From positions 1 to 64,000 of the forward strand of contig JACKLK010000010.1 of the NCBI GenBank assembly GCA_024236015.1: DNA of 64,000 bases. Reading direction: 5' to 3'. Shown here piece after piece: positions 47,057 to 55,581 of this stretch. Source of the DNA: Rhodoferax sp. (GTDB lineage: Bacteria; Pseudomonadota; Gammaproteobacteria; Burkholderiales; Burkholderiaceae_C). The translations under genes and the position numbers were made by a program. Positions within the stretch are counted from its first letter, which is position 1, and each line of letters opens with the position of its first letter. The notes under the pieces are model-generated. The model ran no database searches, was not told the DNA's origin, and saw only the letters and a list, made by a program, of their open reading frames with translations.

Positions 47057-47671
47057 ATGAAACTCATCGGATCATCGTCCAGCCCCTATGTCCGCAAGGT
47101 GCGCATCACCATGGCGGAGAAAAAGCTGGACTACCAATACGTGACCGACAACGTCTGGTCATCCGAGACCCGGATCGCGGATTCCAACCCGCTGGGCAAG
47201 GTGCCGTGCCTGGTGATGGAAGGTGCCGAAGCGCTGTTCGATTCCCGCGTCATCGTCGAGTATCTCGACACCTTGTCGCCGGTGGGCAAGCTGATCCCGC
47301 CCAACGGGCGCGAACGGGCCGAAGTCAAGACCTGGGAAGCGCTGGCCGACGGCGTGCTCGATGCCGCCATCCTGGCGCGACTGGAAGCCACCTGGGACGG
47401 ACGCAGCAAGGCGCAGCGCAGCCAGGAATGGATCGATCGCCAGCTCGGCAAGGTGCAGGCCAGCGTCAAGGCCATGTCGCGGGGTCTGGCCGACAAGCCT
47501 TTCTGCGCCGGCATCCACCTGAGCCTGGCCGACATCGCGGTCGGATGCGCGCTGGGTTACCTGGATTTCCGCTTCCCCGATATCGCGTGGCGCAGCGACC
47601 ATCCGAACCTGGCCCGGTTGCAGGACAAGCTGATGCTGCGCGCCAGCTTCGCCGACACGGTACCGTCCTGA
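47057..47671 (+). CDS. Glutathione S-transferase family protein (YibF-like)
   Basis: This is a 204-residue GST. The thioredoxin-fold part begins MKLIGSSSSPYVRKVRI, with the catalytic Ser or Tyr region at SSSPYV and the cis-Pro in GKVPCLVMEG. The helical domain ends in HLSLADIAVGCALGYLDFR, a conserved N-capping box. Proteins of this type conjugate or reduce small molecules with glutathione; the substrate is unknown. It is a single gene, convergent with the SnoaL-like gene. Confidence 0.9.
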   Translation: MKLIGSSSSPYVRKVRITMAEKKLDYQYVTDNVWSSETRIADSNPLGKVPCLVMEGAEALFDSRVIVEYLDTLSPVGKLIPPNGRERAEVKTWEALADGVLDAAILARLEATWDGRSKAQRSQEWIDRQLGKVQASVKAMSRGLADKPFCAGIHLSLADIAVGCALGYLDFRFPDIAWRSDHPNLARLQDKLMLRASFADTVPS

Positions 47672-47695
47672 ACGGGTACGCGCCCGGCGCGCCGG

Positions 47696-48148
47696 TCAGC
47701 TGTTGACGCGCCGGCGCAACCAGCGCATCACCGCGCCGATCAGCGGCATCTTCTGGTACAGGCCATGGGCCGCATCCCAGTAGTCCTGGTGGTGCGTGAT
47801 GCGTCCCCGGGCGTCGCGCCGCAGATGACTGGCGCCGGGCACGGTCTGGTCCACCTGCCTGCGGAACGAGCGGAAACGAAAACGGAACTCCCACAACAAG
47901 ACGGTCTGCTCGCCCTGCACGACCGACCCGGTCACGACGAAGTGCGGCTGCTCGAGCGTGGCGAACATGTGGCGGAACACCTGCTCGATCGCATCGATGC
48001 CATGCACCGCGTTGAACGGGTCGGCGAAAAACGCGTCGGCGCTGTAGATGGTGCGCAGCTCGCCGATGGTCGACTCCGTCAGCGTCTCGAACACCCGGAT
48101 CAGCTGATCCAGTTCCACCTTCGGCTGCAGTTCATGGGCTGTCGGCAT
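47696..48148 (-). CDS. SnoaL/NTF2-like protein
   Basis: This is a 150-residue alpha+beta-cone protein. ELRTIYSADAFFADPFNAVHG and LRRDARGRITHHQDYWDA (both typical of the nuclear transport factor 2-like group) with FHH-type lines support the call. Such proteins are isomerases, hydrolases or just binders. It is last in the lipid-modification operon, 4 bp behind the SDR gene. The start is ATG at 48148 rather than the upstream ATG, which would overlap the SDR gene. Confidence 0.83.
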   Translation of the reverse strand: MPTAHELQPKVELDQLIRVFETLTESTIGELRTIYSADAFFADPFNAVHGIDAIEQVFRHMFATLEQPHFVVTGSVVQGEQTVLLWEFRFRFRSFRRQVDQTVPGASHLRRDARGRITHHQDYWDAAHGLYQKMPLIGAVMRWLRRRVNS

Positions 48149-48152
48149 GGTG

Positions 48153-48929
48153 TCAGGCGCGGTCGATCTGGCCAACCAGTTTGAAATACAGCCGGTAGGG
48201 CAGCAGCGACAGCAGCTTGAGCCCGAGCGTGAAGCGCTTCGGGAAATGGATCTCGAAGGCGCCGCGTTCCCATCCCTTGACGATGTGTTGCGCGGCCTGC
48301 TCCGGTGTCAGCAAGGCGGGCATGTGGAAGCGGTTCTGTGCCGTCAGCGGTGTTTCGACAAAGCCGGGGTTGATGATGGACACGCCTACTCCTTTATGGC
48401 GCAGGCCCAGGTACAGGGTCTGCGCCAGGTTGATCAATGCCGCCTTGGTCGGACCGTACGCCAGGCTGCGGGGCAGCCCGCCGTAGCCCGCCACGCTGCC
48501 GACCAGGCTGACGAAAGGCTTGCGCGCGCGTGCGCCCAGCAGGTGCGGCAACACCGCATCGAGCAGCGTCAGCGCACCGGTGTAGTTGATGTCGACGTGG
48601 CGCACCATGTCGTCCAGGTCGATCGCATCCGGATCCATGGCCGTGTAGTGTCCGGCGCAATAGACCATGCCGTCGAGGCCGCCGTCGCGCGCGATCGCCT
48701 GCATGGCCGCGCGCACCGCGGCCCGGTCCGTCACGTCCAGCGGCAACGCGCGTGCGCCGTCGTGTTCGGCCACGAACTGCTCCAGCGTGTCGGCGCTGCG
48801 GGCCGACACGATGACGTGGGCGCCGCGTGCGTGCAGCAGGCTGGCGGTGGCGCGGCCGATACCGGTGGACGCGCCGACCAGCCACACGGTCCTGCCGTGC
48901 CAGTCGCGGATGGCGGGGTTCAGCGGCAT
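48153..48929 (-). CDS. Short-chain dehydrogenase/reductase (lipid-cluster type)
   Basis: This is a 258-residue SDR. The cofactor motif is VGASTGIGRATASLL, the active site is LAYGPTKAAL (Tyr and Lys), and the C-terminal PKRFTLGLKLLSLLPYRLYFKL is a hydrophobic membrane-associating tail. SDRs with this tail occur beside cyclopropane-fatty-acid synthase and DUF1365 genes in many proteobacteria. It probably acts on a lipid-linked substrate. It lies 52 bp behind the lipoprotein gene. Confidence 0.88.
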   Translation of the reverse strand: MPLNPAIRDWHGRTVWLVGASTGIGRATASLLHARGAHVIVSARSADTLEQFVAEHDGARALPLDVTDRAAVRAAMQAIARDGGLDGMVYCAGHYTAMDPDAIDLDDMVRHVDINYTGALTLLDAVLPHLLGARARKPFVSLVGSVAGYGGLPRSLAYGPTKAALINLAQTLYLGLRHKGVGVSIINPGFVETPLTAQNRFHMPALLTPEQAAQHIVKGWERGAFEIHFPKRFTLGLKLLSLLPYRLYFKLVGQIDRA

Positions 48930-48981
48930 CGGTTCGCTCCCGGTGTCGTCGGTCGCATGGTCGGGGCTTGCATGGCGCGCA

Positions 48982-49557
48982 TCAGCGTTTCCTGAATGCG
49001 AGCGTGACCTCGCCCAGGCGGATGCCGAACTTGCTCATCTCGGCCTTGTTGAGCATGACCGTGTCGTCCATCAGGTACATCCAGTCGTCGAACTGCACCT
49101 CGATCACCCGTCCGTCGACCGGCAAGGCCATGGTGTACGACCAGTTCAGCGTGTTGCCGCGTGCCACGCCACGGGCCTGTCCGACGATGTCGCCGGCGGT
49201 TCCGGTGTAGCGGCCGTCGGCCAGGCGGGTGATGCGCCAGACGCGCTTTTCCTTCGTGCCGTCGGAATAGGTGAAGTCCTCGTCCAGCACGCCCTGGTCG
49301 CCGGACCAGCTGCACTCGATGACGACGGTGAAGCGCCGCACCACCTTGCCGCCGCGGTCGGTGAATATGCCGTAGCCGTCGATGGTGCCGTTGAAGTAGC
49401 TGCGCAGATCGAGCGCCGGTCGTTCGCTTGCGTAGTCTTGGATGTCCGGCGCGGCGCATCCGGCCATCGCCAGCACGCTGGCGGCGGCGACCGAGGTGCC
49501 GGCCCGCAGGAAGCGGCGCCGCGGTGGCCGCACGCCGGCGGAGGTGGGGTGTGTCAT
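48982..49557 (-). CDS. DUF3833-family lipoprotein
   Basis: This is a 191-residue protein with a twin-arginine-like start RRRFLRAG, a hydrophobic stretch and a lipobox AMAGC (C34), so it is likely exported and lipidated. The mature part (LDLRSYFNGTIDGYGIFTDRGG ... DWMYLMDDTVMLNKAEMSKFG; core DWMYLMDDTVMLNK) matches DUF3833, a lipocalin-like family that always travels with this lipid cluster. The start overlaps the MFS stop as ATGA. The function is unknown. Confidence 0.85.
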   Translation of the reverse strand: MTHPTSAGVRPPRRRFLRAGTSVAAASVLAMAGCAAPDIQDYASERPALDLRSYFNGTIDGYGIFTDRGGKVVRRFTVVIECSWSGDQGVLDEDFTYSDGTKEKRVWRITRLADGRYTGTAGDIVGQARGVARGNTLNWSYTMALPVDGRVIEVQFDDWMYLMDDTVMLNKAEMSKFGIRLGEVTLAFRKR

Positions 49558-51023
49558 GCGGGTTCTCCCTTCACGGTCCATCGGTGCTGGTGCCGGTACA
49601 GCAGGGCGGCGGCCCCGAGCTTGAGCACGCAGGGCAGCAGGCAGTAGGCGATCGTCAGCGCGCCCAGGGCCGATGCGTCGCGTGCACCGGGCGTGTAGCC
49701 GAACAGCGCCAGCAGCGGCAAGGCCAGGCCGGCGGCCAGGGCCAGGTTGAGCTTGGTGGCGAAGTTCCACCAGCCGAAGTAGGCGCCTTCGGCGCTGCCG
49801 CGATGGCCGGCCTGGCCGATCAGCCCTGCCAGCATGGCACCGGGCAAGGCCAGGTCGGTGCCCAGCGCGATGCCCGAGGCCGCGCACACCAGCAGGAAGG
49901 CGACGGTGTCGCCGCTGCCCAGCGTCGCGGCCCAGACGAAAGCGGCCACGGCCAGCACCATGCCGCACATCCAGGTACGCGCCAGGCCGATGCGTCCGAC
50001 CAGCGTCAACCACAGCGGCATCGAGGCGGCGGCGCAGACGAAATAGGTACCGAGGAAAGCCGGCTCCATGCTGCGCGGCGCGAGCAGGCGGTCCTGCACG
50101 AAGAACAGCACCAGCGTGGCGGGAATGGCGCTGGCGATGCCGTTGAGCACGAACACGGCCAGCAGGCGCCGGAAGCCGGGACGGCGCAGCGGCAGCCACA
50201 GGTCCGCCGCCTGCATCGAAGGCCGGGCGCGCGGGCGCATGGCGCGAGTCCACGCCAGCCAGCCGATCGCCAGGCAGGCGCAGAACAACACCCAGGTCAG
50301 CGGCAGGCCGAGCAGGGTCGGCGCCACCGACGCCAGCACCACGCCCAGCAGGGCCAGGCCTTCGCGCCAGGCCACGATGCGGCTGCGCCGGGTCTCGTCG
50401 CCGCCGAGCATCGCCCCCCAGGACTGGTGTGCCACGCTCAAGGCGCTGTAGGCCGCGTAGGTCAGCACGAGGAAAGCCGCGGCCCATGCCATCAGGCCGA
50501 TCGGGTCGCGGGTGGCGGGAAAGAACAGCAGGCCAAAACCGGCCGCCAGCACCACCGCGGCCACTGCGCCCATCGCCAGCACCCGTCCCGGCGAGTGCGC
50601 GAACAGGCGGTCGCACCAGCGGCCGATCACCGGGTCGATCACGGCGTCGAACAGGCGCGCGCCTAGCAGAATGAGGCCCAGCGTCGCCAGGGGCATGCCG
50701 AAACTCGTTGCGTAGTGATTGGGCAGGATCACGTACAGGGGCAAGGCAACGAAGGCCAGCGGCAGGCCGAGCGCGCCGTACGACAGGCCCTGGCCGGTCG
50801 TGACCGGCGCGGCTTCGTCGTTGAGACGGCCCTGCGGGGGGATAGCGATACCTTCGTGCTGCGCACTGCGGTATTCCCCCTTGGGGCGGCCCGGCGGGGT
50901 CATAGAGATACCTTCGTGCTGCGCACTGCGGTATTCCCCCTTGGGGCGGCCCGGCGGGGTCATAGAGATACCTTCGTGCTGCGCACTCCGGTATTCCCCC
51001 TTGGGGCGGCCCTGCGGGGTCAT
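49554..51023 (-). CDS. MFS transporter of the GPH/MelB-like group with repeat-encoded N-terminus
   Basis: This is a major-facilitator protein with twelve predicted helices; visible anchors are LFDAVIDPVIGRWCDR (first loop motif), SWGAMLGGDETRRSRIVAWREG and AYFGWWNFATKLNLALAAGL. The DP-x-IGRWCD pattern is typical of the GPH cation symporter group. The first ~65 residues are three copies of the 60-bp repeat (core PPGRPKGEYRSAQH) and a decayed fourth. I see no ATG, GTG or TTG between the last repeat ATG (50903) and the first helix, so translation must begin inside the repeats. The length is 489 residues from 51023 or 449 from 50903. The first ATG overlaps the upstream stop (ATGA). Transported substrate unknown, probably lipid-related. 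Confidence 0.82.
   Translation of the reverse strand: MTPQGRPKGEYRSAQHEGISMTPPGRPKGEYRSAQHEGISMTPPGRPKGEYRSAQHEGIAIPPQGRLNDEAAPVTTGQGLSYGALGLPLAFVALPLYVILPNHYATSFGMPLATLGLILLGARLFDAVIDPVIGRWCDRLFAHSPGRVLAMGAVAAVVLAAGFGLLFFPATRDPIGLMAWAAAFLVLTYAAYSALSVAHQSWGAMLGGDETRRSRIVAWREGLALLGVVLASVAPTLLGLPLTWVLFCACLAIGWLAWTRAMRPRARPSMQAADLWLPLRRPGFRRLLAVFVLNGIASAIPATLVLFFVQDRLLAPRSMEPAFLGTYFVCAAASMPLWLTLVGRIGLARTWMCGMVLAVAAFVWAATLGSGDTVAFLLVCAASGIALGTDLALPGAMLAGLIGQAGHRGSAEGAYFGWWNFATKLNLALAAGLALPLLALFGYTPGARDASALGALTIAYCLLPCVLKLGAAALLYRHQHRWTVKGEPA
50825..51023 (-). repeat. 60-bp tandem translation-initiation repeat, copy locus B
   Basis: Three complete 60-bp units on the minus strand (51023-50964, 50963-50904, 50903-50844) and a degenerate partial fourth lie at the junction of the chalcone-isomerase-like and MFS genes. 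Each starts with ATG and carries GAAGGT six bases before the next ATG. They match the units near 5.4 kb at all but about three of the first 54 positions. The fourth unit has lost its ATG (ATC), so the third gives the last usable start. Confidence 0.92.
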
Positions 51024-51643
51024 GACCCCCCCAGTCCGGACAGCAGGGCTGTGCGCATGGCGGGTTCGGAGGTGTCGCCGGCCAGCCAGATGCCGAAGAA
51101 CAGGCGCGCGAACGCGGGGTCCGGGACCTTGCCGGTCGGCCTGCCGTTGGTCAGGAACAGGGCGCCTTCGCCTGGCTGGTTGACGCCGGTGATGCGGTCC
51201 CCGACGCGCACGTCCGGAAATGCGTTGCGCAGCCATTGGGTCCACACCGCGCGGCGCTCCGCCGTGGCGCCGGACTGGCGCGCCATCTCGAGGACCGAAC
51301 GTTCGGTGATGGCCGCGTTGCTGAAGTTGCGCAGGTATTGCAGATGCAGGGCAAAACGATGCCGCTCGAATTCCCGGGCCTCGAAGCCGGGGACGACCCA
51401 CAGACTGGCGTCGTAGACCGAGAAGCCCCAGTAGGTGAAGCGGGTGCTGCCCGACAACACGGCCGTTGGCAGGGCGGTCCGGATCTCCTGCGGTGCGACG
51501 CTGGCCCGGGCGCCCGAACCGGCGCCGATGGCCACGGTCGCGACCGCCAGCAGGGCCTGGCGCCGACGCACGCCGCGCCGCGCCGCCAGGGCGCCGGCGT
51601 GCATGGGGCGGCCGGGGCCGAGCGGGCGGTCCGTGGGCATCAT
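51020..51643 (-). CDS. Chalcone isomerase-like periplasmic protein
   Basis: This is a 207-residue protein with a twin-arginine-containing signal sequence (RRRQALLAVATVAIGAGSGARA, core RRRQALLAVATVAIG). The mature part has the chalcone-isomerase fold pattern TRFTYWGFSVYDASLWV, RFALHLQYLRNF, and a C-terminal FFGIWLAGDTSEPAMRTALL. Bacterial members bind lipids or fatty acids rather than flavonoids. It overlaps the upstream synthase gene by ATGA and its own stop overlaps the first repeat ATG of the MFS gene. Confidence 0.82.
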   Translation of the reverse strand: MMPTDRPLGPGRPMHAGALAARRGVRRRQALLAVATVAIGAGSGARASVAPQEIRTALPTAVLSGSTRFTYWGFSVYDASLWVVPGFEAREFERHRFALHLQYLRNFSNAAITERSVLEMARQSGATAERRAVWTQWLRNAFPDVRVGDRITGVNQPGEGALFLTNGRPTGKVPDPAFARLFFGIWLAGDTSEPAMRTALLSGLGGS

Positions 51644-52875
51644 GGCTTGGCCAGTGTGAATTGCACCAGGTCGATGTTGGCCATGTCGAATGCGGCTTCG
51701 CAGTAGGCCAGGTAGAACTCCCAGATCCGCATGAAGCGGGTATCGAAGCCCAGGCGCATGATCTCGTCGCGGTGGGCCAGGAAGTCGTGGCGCCAGCGCC
51801 GCAGCGTTTCCGCATAGTCCTGGCCGAACGCGAATGCGTCCACCACCGTCAGGCCTGCGGCCGCGGCTTCGCGCCGGAACTCGCGCGGACACGGCAGGCA
51901 GCCGCCCGGGAAGATGTATTGCTGGATGAAGTCGCTCGAGCGGATGTAGCGGTCGAACAAGGCATCGTCGATGACGATGCTCTGGATGCAGGCACGGCCG
52001 CCGGGCTTGAGCAGCTTGTGCACGCTCTGGAAATACGTGGGCCAGAATTCGCGTCCCACCGCCTCCACCATTTCGATCGAACAGATGGCATCGAACGGGC
52101 CGTCGTCGATGTCGCGGTAGTCCTGCAACCGCAGGTCGACGGCGGCCGCCGTGTTGTCGGGACGCGCGAGACCGGCCATGCGCTCGCGTGCAAACGCCAG
52201 TTGTTCGGTGCTCAAGGTCACGCCGGTCAAGCTGGCGCCGAATTCGGTACTGGCCATTTCCGCCAGCGCGCCCCAGCCGCAGCCGATCTCCAGCACCCGG
52301 TCCCCCGCCTGTACGCCCGCCATGCGCAAGGCGCGGCGCACCTTGGCGTTCTGGGCATCGCGCATGCTGCGGCTGTGGTCCCCGTCGAACCATGCCGACG
52401 AATAGTTCATCGTGTCGTCCAGCCACAGGCGGTAGAACGCGTTGCCCAGGTCGTAGTGCGCATGGATGTTCTTGCGGCTGTTGGCGCGCGTGTTGCGGTT
52501 GAGCCAGTGCCGCAGGCGGTGCAGGGTGCGCCCGGCCCAGCTGCCGTAGATCACGTCCTCGAGCTCGTTGCGGTTGCGGATGAACAGCCGCAGCAGGTCG
52601 GTGAGGTTGGGCGTGCTCCAGTCGCCGGCGATGTAACTCTCGGCGAAACCGATGTCGCCGGATTTGAGCGTGGCGGCGCACATGTTCCAGTTGCGCAGCG
52701 CGATCATCGCGTCGCCCTGGTCCCGGGTGGCCTGGCCGAACACCCGGATCGTTCCATCGGGCAGCTGCACCGTCAGGCTGCCGTGGCGCAGGCGCTCGAG
52801 CAGCTTGAGGGCGCTGCGCGCGGCAGCGGGGGCATGGTGCAGGGCGGTCGGATAGCTCAGGGTGCTGGTATTCAT
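51640..52875 (-). CDS. Cyclopropane-fatty-acyl-phospholipid synthase family methyltransferase
   Basis: This is a 411-residue SAM-dependent methyltransferase. The SAM motif is DRVLEIGCGWGALAEMA (near 195), and SIEMVEAVGREFWPTYF with FIQQYIFPGGCLP are the family markers of cyclopropane-fatty-acid synthases. The enzyme acts on double bonds in membrane phospholipids. Related enzymes in this cluster type have been implicated in furan-fatty-acid formation, so the product could be a methylated or furan derivative rather than a plain cyclopropane. The start is ATG at 52875; the upstream gene ends 23 bp before. Confidence 0.9.
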   Translation of the reverse strand: MNTSTLSYPTALHHAPAAARSALKLLERLRHGSLTVQLPDGTIRVFGQATRDQGDAMIALRNWNMCAATLKSGDIGFAESYIAGDWSTPNLTDLLRLFIRNRNELEDVIYGSWAGRTLHRLRHWLNRNTRANSRKNIHAHYDLGNAFYRLWLDDTMNYSSAWFDGDHSRSMRDAQNAKVRRALRMAGVQAGDRVLEIGCGWGALAEMASTEFGASLTGVTLSTEQLAFARERMAGLARPDNTAAAVDLRLQDYRDIDDGPFDAICSIEMVEAVGREFWPTYFQSVHKLLKPGGRACIQSIVIDDALFDRYIRSSDFIQQYIFPGGCLPCPREFRREAAAAGLTVVDAFAFGQDYAETLRRWRHDFLAHRDEIMRLGFDTRFMRIWEFYLAYCEAAFDMANIDLVQFTLAKP

Positions 52876-52898
52876 GGCGGTCTTCGTCGGTGGTGGTC

Positions 52899-53765
52899 TC
52901 AGGCGGGCGGATGTTCCTGTCGGGTCACGGCTGCTCCGGGTGGGGCGGGCTTGGTCACGAACCCCACCCGCTTGAACCACAAGCGCGCGGCCTGCAGGTG
53001 GATGCGTCCGATCACGCCCAGCGTCATCGCCGGGTGGCGCCACAGGGCCCGGCGCATCGAGCGGGGCGATACCGGCGTCAAGGTACCGCTGACACTGGTC
53101 TGCAGCACGGCGCCGTCGGCGTCGTCGTAGTCGATCCGCGCCACGCAGCGTTCGCCGTCGGGCCGCGTGCTGCGCATGAAGCGAAAGTGGTAACGTCCCG
53201 CGACCTGCAGGAACGGCGAGACATGGAACTGCTTGCGCGCGACGAGTTGCGCGCCCCAGCGCGGCTGGTCGAGCAGGTAGCAGTGGCGTTCGCCGAAGGT
53301 GTTGTTGACTTCGCACACGATGGCACGCAAGGCGCCGCCCTGGTCGTGCGGCGCGCGGTGGCAGAACCAGAAGCTGACCGGCTTGAAGGTGTACCCGAGG
53401 ACCCGCGGGTAACACTGCAGCCAGACCTCGCCGCTGGCGTCGTCGATGCCTTCCCGGTGCAGCAGTTCGTCGAGCCAGCCCAGTGCGCCGCCACGGGACA
53501 GGGGGCGGCCGTCACCGTGGTCGGTGTCGAAGAAGCTCAGCGCGGCACGGCGGTTGCGCGCCAGGCCGGTCTGCGCCGCGGCATGGGTCGGGTCCTGCAT
53601 GGCGCGCATCGGCAACATCAGGAAATAGCCCGGATAGGCGAAGGCGTTGCGTGCGGGCCGCAATCGGGTGTGGCGCACCTCGCCGAAGCCGATCATCGGC
53701 AATACCGGCGCTGCAACCGCTGGCGCCGCGGCGCCCAGCGGTCGAGTCGCCGTGTCCGGCGTCAT
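52899..53765 (-). CDS. DUF1365-family protein
   Basis: This is a 288-residue protein of the DUF1365 family. The markers are VRHTRLRPARNAFAYPGYFL, DELLHREGIDDASGEVWL (core ASGEVWLQCYPRVLGYTF) and PVSFWFCHR, with KQFHVSPFLQVAGRYHFRF. It occurs almost always next to the FAD oxidoreductase and cyclopropane synthase genes. No catalytic motif is certain. It overlaps the oxidoreductase gene by ATGA at the start. Confidence 0.92.
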   Translation of the reverse strand: MTPDTATRPLGAAAPAVAAPVLPMIGFGEVRHTRLRPARNAFAYPGYFLMLPMRAMQDPTHAAAQTGLARNRRAALSFFDTDHGDGRPLSRGGALGWLDELLHREGIDDASGEVWLQCYPRVLGYTFKPVSFWFCHRAPHDQGGALRAIVCEVNNTFGERHCYLLDQPRWGAQLVARKQFHVSPFLQVAGRYHFRFMRSTRPDGERCVARIDYDDADGAVLQTSVSGTLTPVSPRSMRRALWRHPAMTLGVIGRIHLQAARLWFKRVGFVTKPAPPGAAVTRQEHPPA

Positions 53766-55090
53766 GCGAAGGCCTCTTCGGGCTCGCGGAGTTCGCGCTG
53801 CGGCACGGGTGCGGACAACAGGCGTTGCGCGACGTCGAGACCGGCCTTGAGCCCGTCCTCGTGAAATCCGTACCCCATCCAGGCGCCGCAGAAATAGGTG
53901 TCGCGCACCCCTTGCAAGGCGCCGACGCGTGCCTGTGCCGCGACGGCCGGCCGGTCGAACACCGGATGCGCATAGTCGTATGCGCCCAGCACGTGCTGGT
54001 CCGCGATCGGTCGGATCGGGTTGAGCGACACGACGACCGGCTGTTTCCATGGCAGCGGCTGCAGCCGGTTGAGCAGGTAATGCAGGCAGACCGTGTCCTC
54101 GCCCGCGCCGTGACCACCGGCGGATTCGTAGTTCCACGCCGCCCAGGCGCGTTGCCGGCGCGGCAACACCGACACATCGGTGTGCAGCACCGCGCGGTTC
54201 GGGTGATAACGGATCGCACCGAGCGTGTCGCGTTCCTCGGGGCTGGCATCGGCCAGCAGGGCCAGCGACTGGTCGCTGTGCGTGGCCAGCACCACCTTGT
54301 CGAAACGCTCGTCGCCATGGTCGGTGCGGATCGTGACACCGGCGCCGGGGCCATGGCGCCGCACGGAACGCACCGGCGTGTTCAGCCGCTTGTCGTGGAT
54401 GCGCGCCAGGATCTTGTCCACGTAATGCCGCGCGCCGCCGGTCACGGTCCACCATTGCGGGCGGTTGCTGACCTGGTTCAGGCCGTGGTTGTGGCAGAAG
54501 CGGATCATGGTCGACACCGGGAACTGCAGCATCTGCGCCTTGGGACAACTCCAGATGCAGGCCACCATGGGCATGAAATACCAGTCGCAGAAAGCCCTGC
54601 CGAAGGCCTGCTCGCGCAGGAATTCGCCCAGGGGCTGCTGCAACTGTGCCTCGGAGCCTTCACGTGCGATGCGCTGGGTCAGGGCGTTGAACCGGGCCAG
54701 GTCGCGCAACATGCCCAGGAACCGCGGGCTGAACAGGTTGCGCCGCTGCGAGAACACGCTGCCCAGCGTGCTGCCGCTCCACTCCAGCGTGCGGCCCAGG
54801 GCCGGGTCGCGGGCCTGGACCGAGAACGACATGTCGGACGGGCTGGTCTGCACGCCCAGCTCGGCCAGCAGCGCGATCAGGTTCGGGTACGTGCGCTCGT
54901 TGAAGACCAGGAAGCCCGTGTCCACGCCATGGCGGACCGTGCGCCCGTCCGCCGGCAGCGCGACGTCGACCGTATGCGTATGGCCGCCGAAGTAGTCGCC
55001 GGCCTCGTAGACGGTCAGGTCCGCGTGCGCATGCAGGCGGTGGGCAACGGACAGGCCGGCGATGCCGGAGCCGACGATGGCCACTCTCAT
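53762..55090 (-). CDS. NAD(P)/FAD-dependent amine oxidase-like oxidoreductase
   Basis: This is a 442-residue flavoprotein. The FAD fingerprint is IVGSGIAGLSVAHRLHA, and GDYFGGHTHTVDV, then FVFNERTYPNL-type (VFNERTYPNLIAL) and CGAWMGYGFHEDGLKAG near the end are markers of the group adjacent to cyclopropane synthases. It is homologous to phytoene-desaturase-like and amine oxidase flavoproteins; the substrate is likely an unsaturated or cyclopropanated acyl chain. The start is ATG at 55090 behind GAGGAGGT; longer frames upstream are unlikely. It heads the eight-gene operon. Confidence 0.9.
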   Translation of the reverse strand: MRVAIVGSGIAGLSVAHRLHAHADLTVYEAGDYFGGHTHTVDVALPADGRTVRHGVDTGFLVFNERTYPNLIALLAELGVQTSPSDMSFSVQARDPALGRTLEWSGSTLGSVFSQRRNLFSPRFLGMLRDLARFNALTQRIAREGSEAQLQQPLGEFLREQAFGRAFCDWYFMPMVACIWSCPKAQMLQFPVSTMIRFCHNHGLNQVSNRPQWWTVTGGARHYVDKILARIHDKRLNTPVRSVRRHGPGAGVTIRTDHGDERFDKVVLATHSDQSLALLADASPEERDTLGAIRYHPNRAVLHTDVSVLPRRQRAWAAWNYESAGGHGAGEDTVCLHYLLNRLQPLPWKQPVVVSLNPIRPIADQHVLGAYDYAHPVFDRPAVAAQARVGALQGVRDTYFCGAWMGYGFHEDGLKAGLDVAQRLLSAPVPQRELREPEEAFA

Positions 55091-55348
55091 GGATACCTCC
55101 TCGAGCGTGGCCCGGTAGACAAAGTTGCTGCGAAGCGTCCCGGGGACAACAAGGGGGAGGAGGAGAACGACCCCGGGCTTGCATCGAAGCGGGATCCGCT
55201 CCGACGGCTTCGCAGCAGGAAAACGGATGAGGGCGAAGGCGCATGCGCCCACCGTGCGCGATGGACTCCCTGGCATGCGGACAAGTTCCCTGACGCGCAG
55301 GGGGGCTGGACAGGGCCGGCGGAGATCGCGAAATTACTCATGAGGCAA

Positions 55349-55381
55349 ATTATAGACTGATTAGTAATTTGTAGACTAATC
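55349..55381 (-). promoter_or_regulatory. Minus-strand promoter with direct repeats for the lipid-modification operon
   Basis: Read on the minus strand, a consensus -10 TATAAT (55349-55354) is preceded by two similar 10-mers, GATTAGTCTA (55381-55372) and AATCAGTCTA (55362-55353), 19 bp apart. A -35-like TTAGTC lies 19 bp upstream of the -10, longer than the usual 17, the spacing used by MerR-type activators. The operon start is about 250 bp downstream. Confidence 0.6.
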
Positions 55382-55520
55382 GGTCTTTTCGGTGTCGATA
55401 ACCCGTCGCCGCATGGGGACTTCGATGGGCGACGGTTCGGCCCGGTGCCGGGGAGTGGCCACCGGTGTCCGGGGCGACCGCCGCGGGGGGCAGGATGGCC
55501 GGCAACGCGCTTGTCATGGT

Positions 55521-55541
55521 GGGCGCACTAAAATTGCGCCC
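55521..55541. promoter_or_regulatory. Inverted repeat before the ferritin-like gene
   Basis: GGGCGCA and TGCGCCC are a perfect 7-bp inverted repeat around CTAAAAT, forty bases before the start. TAAAAT in the centre could be a -10 box, which would make the palindrome an operator over the promoter. No clear -35 is present at the right distance. Confidence 0.4.
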
Positions 55542-55581
55542 ATCTGTCGTCTATGGACAAGCTCCGCTTCATAAGGACCTC

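Larger units (their letters stand above)
55091..55581. other. 491-bp divergent intergenic region
   Basis: This holds no supported gene. It has a GC-rich leader of about 250 bp for the oxidoreductase gene (55091-55340) and an AT-rich island (55340-55385) containing the minus-strand promoter. A further GC-rich stretch and an inverted repeat lie just before the ferritin-like gene. Confidence 0.6.
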
